From Tardibacter sp963781025 (GTDB lineage: Bacteria; Pseudomonadota; Alphaproteobacteria; Sphingomonadales; Sphingomonadaceae): a stretch of DNA of 64,000 nucleotides. The position numbers were made by a program, and so were the translations under genes. Location of the stretch: assembly GCA_963781025.1 (NCBI GenBank), contig CAWADU010000003.1:1860001-1924000 (forward strand), written 5' to 3'. The notes under the pieces are model-generated. The model did no database searches. It was not told the origin of the DNA and saw nothing but the letters and a program-made list of their open reading frames with translations. The first letter of the stretch is position 1. Each line of letters starts with the position of its first letter. Below, piece by piece: positions 25,237 through 33,687 of the stretch.

Positions 25237-26115
25237 ATGCCCAGCCTCAAAAGCCTGAAGGTCCGCATCACCTCGGTGAAGTCGACCCAGAAGATCACCA
25301 AGGCGATGAAGATGGTCGCCGCCGCCAAGCTGCGCCGCGCGCAGGAAGCGGCGGTGGCGGGCCGTCCCTATGCCGAACGCCTGGCAGCCGTCATGGCGAG
25401 CCTTGCCGCGAAGATCGAGGTCGGCGAGGAAAGCCCGAAGCTGCTCGCCGGCACGGGCAAGGACCAGGTGCATCTGCTGGTCGTCGCCACGTCCGAGCGG
25501 GGCCTGGCAGGCGCGTTCAACACCAACATCGTCCGCGCCGCCCGGAAGAAGGCCGAAGAGCTTCAGGGCGAAGGCAAGACCGTGCTCTTTTATCTGGTCG
25601 GCAAGAAGGGCCGCGCGGTCATTCAGCGGCTCTACCCCAGGCAGATCGTTCATCAGGTCGACCTGGGCCATGTGAAGAACGTGAAGTTCTCCGACGCCGT
25701 GGCGATTTCGGACGATCTGATCCAACGGTTCGAGGCGGGCGAATTTGACGTCGCCCATCTGTTCTACGCAAAATTCCAGTCGGCGCTGATGCAGGAGCCG
25801 GTTGGCCAGCAGATCATCCCCGTGCCGCTGAATCCGGCCAATGCCGTTGAAGAAGCGGGCGCATCGGTCGAATATGAGCCGGACGAGGAAGCGATCCTGA
25901 CCGAGCTTCTGCCGCGCAACGTTGGCGTGCAGATCTTCCGCGGCCTTCTCGAAAACGCTGCGTCGGAACAGGGCAGCCGCATGACCGCAATGGACAATGC
26001 GACGCGCAATGCCGGCGACATGATCAACAAACTGACGATCACCTACAACCGGACCCGTCAGGCGGCGATCACCAAGGAACTCATCGAAATCATTTCGGGC
26101 GCGGAAGCGCTCTAA
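25237..26115 (+). CDS. atpG: ATP synthase F1 subunit gamma
   Basis: A 292-residue central rotor shaft of F1. The N-terminal helix SLKSLKVRITSVKSTQKITKAMKMVAAAKLRRAQ and the C-terminal signature SRMTAMDNATRNAGDMINKLTITYNRTRQAAITKELIEIISGAEAL-like stretch are classic. The length is normal for alphaproteobacteria. GGGGAAACCGGGAAG precedes the ATG. It follows atpA after a 97-base gap with a repeat and precedes atpD by 26 bases. Confidence 0.98.
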   Translation: MPSLKSLKVRITSVKSTQKITKAMKMVAAAKLRRAQEAAVAGRPYAERLAAVMASLAAKIEVGEESPKLLAGTGKDQVHLLVVATSERGLAGAFNTNIVRAARKKAEELQGEGKTVLFYLVGKKGRAVIQRLYPRQIVHQVDLGHVKNVKFSDAVAISDDLIQRFEAGEFDVAHLFYAKFQSALMQEPVGQQIIPVPLNPANAVEEAGASVEYEPDEEAILTELLPRNVGVQIFRGLLENAASEQGSRMTAMDNATRNAGDMINKLTITYNRTRQAAITKELIEIISGAEAL

Positions 26116-26141
26116 GGCACAAGCAGGCAAGGGACGATATC

Positions 26142-27596
26142 ATGGCAACCGCCCCCACCACCACCAATGTCGGCCGCATCACCCAGGTGATCGGCGCCGT
26201 CGTCGACGTTGCGTTCGACGACCATCTTCCCGCGATCCTGTCGGCGCTTGAAACCGACAATGGCGGCAACCGTCTCGTCCTCGAGGTCGCTCAGCACCTC
26301 GGCGAGGGCACCGTCCGCACCATCGCAATGGACGGCACCGACGGCCTTGTTCGCGGTCAGCCCGTCACCGATACCGGTTCGCAGATCCGGGTGCCAGTCG
26401 GCCCCGAAACGCTCGGCCGCATCATGAACGTCATCGGCGAACCGATCGACGAGCGCGGCCCGATCAACGCCAAGGCATCGGCTCCGATCCATGCCGAAGC
26501 GCCGCTGTTCGTCGACCAGTCCACCGATTCCTCGGTTCTCGTCACCGGCATCAAGGTCATCGATCTGCTCGCGCCTTACGCCAAGGGCGGCAAGATCGGC
26601 CTGTTCGGCGGCGCTGGCGTCGGCAAGACCGTGCTTATCCAGGAACTGATCAACAACATCGCCAAAGGCCATGGCGGCACGTCGGTGTTCGCGGGCGTCG
26701 GCGAGCGCACCCGTGAAGGCAACGACCTTTATCACGAATTCCTCGACGCCGGCGTTATCGCCAAGGACGCCGACGGCAATGCGATCTCCGAAGGCTCCAA
26801 GGTGGCGCTGGTCTATGGCCAGATGAACGAGCCGCCGGGAGCCCGCGCTCGCGTCGCTCTGTCGGGCCTCACCATCGCTGAATATTTCCGCGACCAGGAA
26901 GGCCAGGACGTGTTGTTCTTCGTCGACAACATCTTCCGCTTCACCCAGGCAGGTTCGGAAGTGTCCGCATTGCTGGGCCGTATTCCTTCGGCGGTGGGCT
27001 ATCAGCCGACGCTCGCCACCGACATGGGCCAGCTTCAGGAGCGCATCACCTCGACCAACAAGGGTTCGATCACCTCGGTGCAGGCCATTTACGTGCCCGC
27101 AGACGACTTGACCGACCCCGCGCCTGCGGCATCGTTCGCCCACTTGGACGCCACGACCGTGCTGTCGCGCGCGATTTCGGAGCTGGGCATTTACCCGGCC
27201 GTCGATCCGCTCAATTCAACCAGCCGCGTGCTTGAGCCGCGCACCGTGGGCCAGGAGCATTACGAAGTGGCGCGTTCGGTGCAGGAAATCCTGCAACGCT
27301 ACAAGTCGCTGCAGGACATCATCGCGATCCTGGGCATGGACGAGCTGTCCGAAGAGGACAAGCTGACTGTCAGCCGCGCCCGCAAGATCCAGCGCTTCCT
27401 GTCGCAGCCGTTCCACGTCGCCGAAGTCTTCACCGGCATTTCCGGCAAGTTCGTGCAGCTTGAAGACACGATCAAGAGCTTCAAAGCGGTTGTCGACGGT
27501 GAATACGACCATCTGCCCGAAGCGGCCTTCTACATGGTCGGCGGCATCGACGAAGCGGTCGAAAAGGCCAAGAAACTGGCTTCCGAAGCAGCCTAA
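26142..27596 (+). CDS. atpD: ATP synthase F1 subunit beta
   Basis: A 484-residue catalytic subunit of F1. The P-loop GGAGVGKTVL binds ATP. The catalytic Glu lies in GVGERTREGNDL, VLFFVDNIFRFTQAG is Walker B, and PAVDPLNSTSRVL is the family signature. Complete and highly conserved. A second, different type of repeat lies in the 76-base gap before atpC. Confidence 0.99.
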   Translation: MATAPTTTNVGRITQVIGAVVDVAFDDHLPAILSALETDNGGNRLVLEVAQHLGEGTVRTIAMDGTDGLVRGQPVTDTGSQIRVPVGPETLGRIMNVIGEPIDERGPINAKASAPIHAEAPLFVDQSTDSSVLVTGIKVIDLLAPYAKGGKIGLFGGAGVGKTVLIQELINNIAKGHGGTSVFAGVGERTREGNDLYHEFLDAGVIAKDADGNAISEGSKVALVYGQMNEPPGARARVALSGLTIAEYFRDQEGQDVLFFVDNIFRFTQAGSEVSALLGRIPSAVGYQPTLATDMGQLQERITSTNKGSITSVQAIYVPADDLTDPAPAASFAHLDATTVLSRAISELGIYPAVDPLNSTSRVLEPRTVGQEHYEVARSVQEILQRYKSLQDIIAILGMDELSEEDKLTVSRARKIQRFLSQPFHVAEVFTGISGKFVQLEDTIKSFKAVVDGEYDHLPEAAFYMVGGIDEAVEKAKKLASEAA

Positions 27597-27606
27597 ATCA
27601 TAAGCG

Positions 27607-27669
27607 CGTCCATGCTGAGCTTGTCGAAGCATGGGCGCGCCAATTTCTCGACAAGCTCAGAGTGAGCGC
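27607..27669. repeat. Intergenic repeat between atpD and atpC
   Basis: CATGCTGAGCTTGTCGAAGCATG is followed after a short gap by TTCTCGACAAGCTCAG. The inverted AGCTTGTCGA/TCGACAAGCT pair is the typical core of a repeat widespread in sphingomonads and other Proteobacteria. It differs from the element in the atpA-atpG gap. Confidence 0.75.
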
Positions 27670-27672
27670 GAC

Positions 27673-28077
27673 ATGGCAAATCTTCACTTCGAACTCGTAA
27701 CCCCGGAAAAGCTGCTTCGATCGGAAGACGTATATATGGTCGTCGTACCCGGCACCGAAGGCGATTTCGGCGTTCTGGTGGAACATGCGCCCGTCATGTC
27801 GACCATCCGGCCCGGTGCAATCTCCGTATACCGGACCGACGGCGCCGTGCCCGAGCGCATCTTCATCGACGGCGGCTTTGCCGAAGTGAACGAAAAAGGC
27901 CTGACGATATTGGCGGAAGCCGCCACGTCTGTAGCGGAATTCGATCCTGCCCAGGTGGAGCGCGAGCTTTCGGACGCGCGCGAGGACGTGAAGCTCGCCA
28001 AGACGCCGCATGAGGCGGATGTCGCCGAAAAGCAGGTCGACCGCCTGACCGCGTTGAAGGACATTTTGGCCGCGTGA
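27673..28077 (+). CDS. atpC: ATP synthase F1 subunit epsilon
   Basis: A 134-residue rotor subunit that couples F1 to the c ring. It begins MANLHFELVTPEKLLRSE and contains VVVPGTEGDFGVLVEHAPVMSTIRPG, the standard epsilon signature, plus the C-terminal helical hairpin. An upstream in-frame start 42 bases earlier lies inside the repeat and is unlikely. Last gene of the operon. Confidence 0.97.
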   Translation: MANLHFELVTPEKLLRSEDVYMVVVPGTEGDFGVLVEHAPVMSTIRPGAISVYRTDGAVPERIFIDGGFAEVNEKGLTILAEAATSVAEFDPAQVERELSDAREDVKLAKTPHEADVAEKQVDRLTALKDILAA

Positions 28078-28227
28078 CGCATTCGGTTGGTCGACACTAT
28101 CTTTCCCTCGTAAAATAACAAATTAGGAAAAGGCCTCGTCAAATAGCGTAGCCGACGCCGACGCGCGACGAGGAGAGGACAGATCAGCACAACCAGTTAC
28201 CGCACGACCCTCTTTGTCGTTGCAGGC

Positions 28228-28650
28228 ATGCTGGCGCCAGCATCTCCATCCTTCGCCACCCAATATCCGCCAACAAAGGTGGATGTCCGTTACGAAGACC
28301 TGACACTGGCCACCGCGTCAGACCAGAAGCGGCTCTACAGACGCATCCACAATGCCGCCCGAAAAATTTGCGAGACGGCGGATCAACGTGACATCAACAT
28401 GCGCGCGGCCGTCGGGCAATGCATGGCCTCGACCATGACGTCGTCCAACGAGATGGCGGCGCGGCTGATAAAGGACGCCACCGTCACGACCACCGGTAGC
28501 GCGCCCATTAATTTCATAGACTTGCTGGAGATACTGGCATGTGACGAGCACGGGTGCAGCCATGCCCCCCGCCGTTGGCGCGGCTATAGTCTGTGTTTTT
28601 TCACCAGCCGTCCGCCGCTCATGAGTCCCGCCATGGATGGCGAACAATAG
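28228..28650 (+). CDS. UrcA family protein, start probably further upstream
   Basis: A small exported protein of the UrcA family (function unknown), recognised by VDVRYEDLTLATASDQKRLYRRIHNAARKICE. The first standard start codon is the ATG at 28228, but the signal peptide appears to begin earlier. Upstream in frame, residues STTSYRTTLFVVAG precede MLAPASPSFA, and a strong AGGAGAGG lies 5-8 bases before an ATC codon at 28183. The true start may be that ATC or a lost ATG. The last ~22 residues overlap the convergent acyltransferase gene in antisense and look unlike UrcA tails, so the natural stop may also be lost. Confidence 0.7.
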   Translation: MLAPASPSFATQYPPTKVDVRYEDLTLATASDQKRLYRRIHNAARKICETADQRDINMRAAVGQCMASTMTSSNEMAARLIKDATVTTTGSAPINFIDLLEILACDEHGCSHAPRRWRGYSLCFFTSRPPLMSPAMDGEQ

Positions 28651-29717
28651 AGCAGGAGCCGCGCCATCATCCATGCGCCAGCGAGCGCCACCAGCGGCTG
28701 CATGATGAAATAGGCCATCCAGAGCGGTTGCCCAAAGGCGCCGAACAGTTTTCCCGCGAGCGGGCCGACGCTTCTGACGATGATGACATGGCTGCAGAAC
28801 ACCATGAACATATAGGGCTCTATCGCCAACAGAATCGGTGAAAGGCGGCCGTGCGCCAGCCACAGCGCAGCTCTCCAGAACACGGCCGCCGCGATGAAAC
28901 GCAGCAGATTGTCGAGTGCCGCCCCCAGATACGGATGCAAATGGACATAATTTAGGCCGAGCATGGACGTCCATGTTTTGAGCCCGCCGACCAAAAAGAA
29001 GGCGACGACAATTGGAGTCAGGGGAAACCGACGCACGGCTTGGTCGAGATCGGTCCGACCGGCGATAATTCCGACCAGGAAGAACAGGAGTATCTGAGGC
29101 CTCAGCAAAATATAGAGGTGCCATTCGCCGATCGACCAGACCGCCGCAACCACCGCCAGCCCCCAAAGCAGCGCGGCCGATCGTCGCAAAAGCCATGGCG
29201 CGGCCAGCATGCAGACAAAGACATCGCGCAAAAAGGCATTCTGGTAATTGATCGTGCCGCCCTTGGCCAAGTGAATGACTTCATCGGCAAGCGGCAGGCC
29301 AACCGGTTCGAAGTCGGCGTGATAGCCCAGTCCCAGCACGGCCAGGCCCACCAGGAACACGGCAATCAAATTCCAGGCGGCCATCGGCGCGAGCAGGCTT
29401 ACCGCCTTGCCGCCGATAAAGACCCTGTAGCTTCGCTTTCGGACAGACGAGGCCACAAGAAAGCCGGAAATGATGCTCAGCAGCGGCACCGAGCTTCTTC
29501 CAAAAGCTTCGATCAGGAACCAGTACAGAATGCCGTACCGGGTAAACGCCTGCTGCTGGACTTCCGGAACGCTCGCACCCGTCCAGCCATGGACATAAAC
29601 GATGCCCGAAATGCAGATAACACGGGCGATGGCGATGGCCGTCGATCGCTGATCGTCCGTCGATGGACGGCCCTGTGGTTCCACCTTGCTGTTCAGGTCT
29701 TGGCCTCCATCCGGCAT
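28584..29717 (-). CDS. AT3-type membrane acyltransferase, copy 1
   Basis: A 377-residue integral membrane protein of the acyltransferase-3 family, which transfers acyl groups onto sugars or lipids at the inner membrane. About ten hydrophobic segments are visible. Signature pieces are IAIARVICISGIVYVHGWTG with the catalytic-type His, SVPLLSIISGFLVASS, LLRPQILLFFLVGI and FCSHVIIVRSVGPLAGKLFG. It ends LMSGGRLVKKHRL. It lies just after a close paralogue, with which it shares nearly all these motifs, so the pair arose by duplication. A DMT-type transporter heads the set. The acceptor is unknown. Confidence 0.85.
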   Translation of the reverse strand: MPDGGQDLNSKVEPQGRPSTDDQRSTAIAIARVICISGIVYVHGWTGASVPEVQQQAFTRYGILYWFLIEAFGRSSVPLLSIISGFLVASSVRKRSYRVFIGGKAVSLLAPMAAWNLIAVFLVGLAVLGLGYHADFEPVGLPLADEVIHLAKGGTINYQNAFLRDVFVCMLAAPWLLRRSAALLWGLAVVAAVWSIGEWHLYILLRPQILLFFLVGIIAGRTDLDQAVRRFPLTPIVVAFFLVGGLKTWTSMLGLNYVHLHPYLGAALDNLLRFIAAAVFWRAALWLAHGRLSPILLAIEPYMFMVFCSHVIIVRSVGPLAGKLFGAFGQPLWMAYFIMQPLVALAGAWMMARLLLYCSPSMAGLMSGGRLVKKHRL

Positions 29718-29720
29718 GGC

Positions 29721-29753
29721 CTGTCAGGCACGGCTGTCAGGCACGGCTGTCAG
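29721..29753. repeat. Tandem 13-base repeat between the two acyltransferase genes
   Basis: CTGTCAGGCACGG is repeated at 29721-29733 and 29734-29746, followed by a third partial copy CTGTCAG. It covers the end of the extended second acyltransferase frame (29737). Confidence 0.8.
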
Positions 29754-30996
29754 CCGAAGCGAGCCGTCCGCCCGTCAGAATTCTTGCGGCAGCGGGTGCA
29801 ACGCGGACCAACGCTCGCCCGATCAAAACGGCGCCACCAAGGGCAAGAAGCGGCTAAATCAACAGAAAGAAAGGATAGCCGGGCTCTCCAAATCGTCCGA
29901 ACAACGGTCCAATCACCGGGCCGACCAGCCAGATCAGCAGGACGTGTGAGCAAAACAGCAGGAAGGTATAGGGATCGAACCGCTGCAGCATTTCCGACAG
30001 GCTGCTTCTGCCCAGAAGCTGTGCAAGCTTCCAGAAGAACATCGCCGCCACGATCCTGAGAAGGTTGTCAGCCGCCGCCACCGCTTCGGGATGGGAAATC
30101 TGATGGTACTGCCCGTAGATGGAAAGCCAGCACTTGCCGGTGCCCATCACCAGGAACGCCGATGTCAGCGCCAGCATCGGCAGGCTGTCCACGAATGCGT
30201 CGAGCTTGAACCGGAAGGCCAGGATGCCGACCAGGAAAAACAGGAATATCTGGGGTCGCAGCAAAACATAGAGCTGCCAGCCCTCAATGCACCAGGCAAG
30301 CGTTGCGAGCAATATGGCCCCCAGCGCGGCGCTCGGCAGGCGCACCAGCAACGGCGCCAACAGCATGCACAGGAAAACGTCGCGGAGAAACGCGTTCTGG
30401 ACGTTGATTTCGCCGGGCGCCGTCAGATGAAAGATTTCGTTCAGCAGGGGCAACCCGATCGCCGGTTGCGGCGCCTTCAATTCTCCGAAATGGGCGAACA
30501 ACAGGACAAGGGCCGCCGAAATCAGGTTCCACAGCACCATGGGTAGAAGCAGGCTTTTCGCCTTGCCCCGGATGAACTGTCCGTAACTGCGTTTTGAAAC
30601 CGACGCCATGACAAGCCAGCCGGAAATGATGCTGAGCAACGGCACCGAACTGCGCCCCATCATCTCGATGAGGACCCAGTAAAGAATGCTATGCCAACTG
30701 CCGCCCTGTGCGCGCAGCTCGTCGACATTGAGCCCGGTCCAGGCATGCACATAGACGATGCCGCAAATGCAGATCACGCGCGCGATGGCGATGGTGGTGG
30801 AGAGCGAGGCGCGCGGAGATGCCTTCCGGCTGCTGCCCGTGCAGGAAATCTCATGCCCGGCTTGGGCGGGAGGCAAGGTGGCAGGTGTCGGCAAAAGACG
30901 GTCCAGTTCGAGGTCTATCGGTGAGCGCAAAGATTTTTGGTTCTCTATACAAATACCACGGTCAACCGAAAAGCGGCCGCCAAGCGCCGGGCGCAT
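29737..30996 (-). pseudogene. AT3-type membrane acyltransferase, copy 2, with an in-frame amber codon
   Basis: A paralogue of the downstream acyltransferase: IAIARVICICGIVYVHAWTG, SVPLLSIISGWLVMAS, LLRPQIFLFFLVGILAF and FCSHVLLIWLVGPVIGPLFG. Translation stops at TAG (29856-29854) after YPFFLLI. The same frame then continues PLLALGGAVLIGRALVR and on to TGGRLASADSRA, stopping at 29737-29739. It aligns with the paralogue's MQPLVALAGAWMMARLLL and SGGRLVKKHRL, so TAG replaces a CAG glutamine codon. As sequenced, the protein has 380 residues and lacks the last membrane segment. The start ATG at 30996 is 33 bases after the transporter stop. Confidence 0.85.
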
Positions 30997-31028
30997 ATAA
31001 AAATCAGCTATGTGCCGGACCACTATCG

Positions 31029-31958
31029 TCAATCCGGCGCGTTGGCTGCGACCGGGTTGCGCTGACTGCGCCAGAGCAAAAGGCTGGACAGAATGATCAA
31101 CAGCATTCCCGCCGCGCCGATCATATCCACCCGGTTGTGGAACATGGTCCAGCCGATCACCGTCGCGAACAGCAGCTGGACATAGACCATCGGCGCAATC
31201 ACTGGCGCCGATGCATGTTCCGTGGCGGCATAGATCAGCCAATGAGCCGCCGTGCCCGTCGCCGCCGCGCCCGCGCATTTCAGGACAATGGCAAGGCTGG
31301 GCATGCTGACATGCAGTTCCTCGATGCCCGACAGATGGCCGATCGCGGTCGCCAGGATGAGCAGCGGCGTCGCCATCAGCGCCAGCCAGAATTGTTGGGA
31401 CAGAATATCGGAGAGGCCCGCCATACAGCGGTTCAGCACGACCAGCACAGCCATGCCGGCCGCGGCCATGACCGGCAGCAGGGCGGCAGGGCCGAGCGCG
31501 GCGATGTTGGGCCGGAGCACGATCGCGACGCCGGCCAGGGCGATAGCGGTCGTTGTCCATGCTTCCCGGGGAGCCCGTTCGCCCAGCAGCAGCGCCGAAA
31601 ACATGGCAACGAAGATGGGGCTCGTAAACTGGATTGCGGTAGCGTCGGCGAGCGGCATGAGCTGCGCGCCTGTGAAAAAGCTGAGCGTGGCGAACGCAAC
31701 GGCGGCACCGCGCCCCAACTGGACACCCGGCCGCGACACCCGAAATCCGGCCCAGCCCCGCGTGGCGAGGACGACGGCCCCCAGCACGGCGGTTCCGATC
31801 ACATAGCGCAGCGCGGCCACCGCGGTGCCGGGCCAATGGCCTGCCGTGGACTTCACCAGGCCATCGCCCGCCGACAGAACCATGAAGCCGGCAAGCGCGA
31901 GCAACAGCCCAATGCGTGTGGGAGACAGGCGTGATTCCGCCCTGTATTGCTGGTCCAT
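31029..31958 (-). CDS. DMT-superfamily (EamA) transporter
   Basis: A 309-residue membrane protein with ten predicted helices in two EamA repeats. Typical pieces are LALAGFMVLSAGDGLVK in helix 1, TAVAALRYVIG, FFTGAQLMPLADATAIQFTSPIFVAMFSALLLGER and, in repeat 2, APVIAPMVYVQLLFATVIGW. It probably exports or exchanges a small metabolite; the substrate is unknown. The ATG at 31958 has AGGAG at proper distance; a GTG six bases earlier touches that site. It leads the set transporter, acyltransferase, acyltransferase. Confidence 0.88.
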   Translation of the reverse strand: MDQQYRAESRLSPTRIGLLLALAGFMVLSAGDGLVKSTAGHWPGTAVAALRYVIGTAVLGAVVLATRGWAGFRVSRPGVQLGRGAAVAFATLSFFTGAQLMPLADATAIQFTSPIFVAMFSALLLGERAPREAWTTTAIALAGVAIVLRPNIAALGPAALLPVMAAAGMAVLVVLNRCMAGLSDILSQQFWLALMATPLLILATAIGHLSGIEELHVSMPSLAIVLKCAGAAATGTAAHWLIYAATEHASAPVIAPMVYVQLLFATVIGWTMFHNRVDMIGAAGMLLIILSSLLLWRSQRNPVAANAPD

Positions 31959-32068
31959 CCCCACTCCTGGCCGCTCAGATCGTCCTATCGGTCGCGAATT
32001 AGCCTTTTGTCAAAGCTTAGTCGCTATCACGGGTTGCAAGATATTCGCTGTAGCGGACAGGACTGCAT

Positions 32069-33601
32069 ATGAGCGCATTCGGACGAAAAGGCGGGCAGGC
32101 GGCAGCACGACCAAGCTTTGGATCGGCGCGTCCGGCCGGCAAGACCGCAGCAGCGACGACTGCGGACCATCTCGAGACAGTGGCGCCGCCCCTTTCCTCC
32201 CTGCCCGACACGGACATTACCGAGGCCGCTCCTCTCCCGGGGCAGATGGCTGAGGCGGGCCATCTTGGCCATGCCATGGCCCGACTCGCCGAACGCGAAT
32301 CCGCTTCTGTCAACGCGGGCATTTCCAAGCATGGCGACTTTGAGGCATCGGTCCACAAGGTCAAGGAGCAGGTCCTGCCCCGGCTGCTAGAGCGGGTCGA
32401 TCCCGAGGCGGCGGCGACCCTCTCGAAAGAGGAGCTGACCGAAGAATTCCGCCCGATCATCGGCGAGGTGCTTGCCGAGCTGAAACTGACGCTCAACCGG
32501 CGTGAGCAGGTCGCGCTCGAAAAGGTCCTGGTCGACGAGCTGCTGGGTCTCGGACCGCTTGAGGAACTGCTGTCCGACAAGGAAGTATCGGACATCATGG
32601 TCAACGGGCCCAACCAGACCTACATCGAACGCAAGGGCAAGCTCGAGATCGCCAACATCAAGTTCCGCGACGAGGAACACCTGTTCCAGGTTGCCCAGCG
32701 CATCGTCAATCGTGTCGGCCGCCGCGTCGACCAGACGACGCCGCTGGCCGACGCTCGCCTTGCGGACGGCTCGCGCGTCAACGTCATCGTCCCGCCCCTT
32801 TCGCTCAAGGGCACGGCCATCTCGATCCGTAAGTTTTCGGAAAAGCCGATTACGATCGACATGATGGCCAAGGGCGGTTCGATGTCGGAAAGGATGGCGA
32901 CCGCGCTGAAGATCGCAGGCGCCTGCCGTTTCAACGTCATCATCTCCGGCGGTACGGGCTCGGGCAAAACCACGATGCTGAACGCCATGTCGAAGATGAT
33001 CGACCCCGGCGAGCGCGTGATCACGATTGAAGACGCGGCTGAACTCAGGCTTCAGCAGCCGCATGTGCTGCCGCTGGAAACAAGGCCGCCCAATCTGGAA
33101 GGCCAGGGCGCGATCACCATCCGCGATCTCGTGATCAACGCCCTGCGTATGCGTCCGGACCGGATCATCCTGGGCGAAATTCGCGGCCCCGAGTGTTTCG
33201 ACATGCTCGCGGCGATGAACACCGGCCATGACGGTTCCATGTGCACGCTCCACTCCAACAGCCCGCGCGAAGCGCTGGCGCGTATGGAAAACATGGTGAT
33301 GATGTCGGACATCAAGGTGCCAAAGGAAGCGATCAGCCGGCAGATCGCCAATTCGGTCGACCTGATCATCCAGGTGAAGCGTCTGCGCGACGGGTCGCGC
33401 CGCACCACGAACATCACCGAAGTGATCGGCATGGAAGGCAACGTCATCGTCACCCAGGAGCTGTTCAAGTTCGAATATCTGGACGAGACCGCCGACGGCA
33501 AGATCATCGGCGAATATCAGTCGATGGGACTGCGTCCCTATTCACTGGAAAAAGCCAAGCAGTTCGGATTCGATCAAGCATTCCTTGAAGCTTGCCTCTA
33601 A
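32069..33601 (+). CDS. cpaF: CpaF family secretion ATPase
   Basis: A 510-residue cytoplasmic ATPase of the type IV/Tad pilus assembly class (GspE/VirB11-like). The N-terminal part has KVKEQVLPRLLERVDPEAA. The family block LLGLGPLEELLSDKEVSDIMVNG is followed by the P-loop GGTGSGKTTMLNAM (about residue 295), the Asp box TIEDAAELRLQQPHV, GEIRGPECFDMLAAMNTGHDGSMCTLHSNSP and the His box. No other tad/cpa gene is nearby, so its partners lie elsewhere. The start ATG follows AGGA. Confidence 0.95.
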   Translation: MSAFGRKGGQAAARPSFGSARPAGKTAAATTADHLETVAPPLSSLPDTDITEAAPLPGQMAEAGHLGHAMARLAERESASVNAGISKHGDFEASVHKVKEQVLPRLLERVDPEAAATLSKEELTEEFRPIIGEVLAELKLTLNRREQVALEKVLVDELLGLGPLEELLSDKEVSDIMVNGPNQTYIERKGKLEIANIKFRDEEHLFQVAQRIVNRVGRRVDQTTPLADARLADGSRVNVIVPPLSLKGTAISIRKFSEKPITIDMMAKGGSMSERMATALKIAGACRFNVIISGGTGSGKTTMLNAMSKMIDPGERVITIEDAAELRLQQPHVLPLETRPPNLEGQGAITIRDLVINALRMRPDRIILGEIRGPECFDMLAAMNTGHDGSMCTLHSNSPREALARMENMVMMSDIKVPKEAISRQIANSVDLIIQVKRLRDGSRRTTNITEVIGMEGNVIVTQELFKFEYLDETADGKIIGEYQSMGLRPYSLEKAKQFGFDQAFLEACL

Positions 33602-33687
33602 GCATATCATAACATCCCCGCAGAAGCGGGAACTGACGGGGCAGGCATCGCTTGGACGCACAGCAAACAGTGAGCAGGCGGTCGACC

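Noticed and set aside
30997..31836. Long upstream extension of the second acyltransferase frame through the transporter gene
   Set aside because: The extension is the transporter gene read out of frame; the acyltransferase start at 30996 fits the paralogue.
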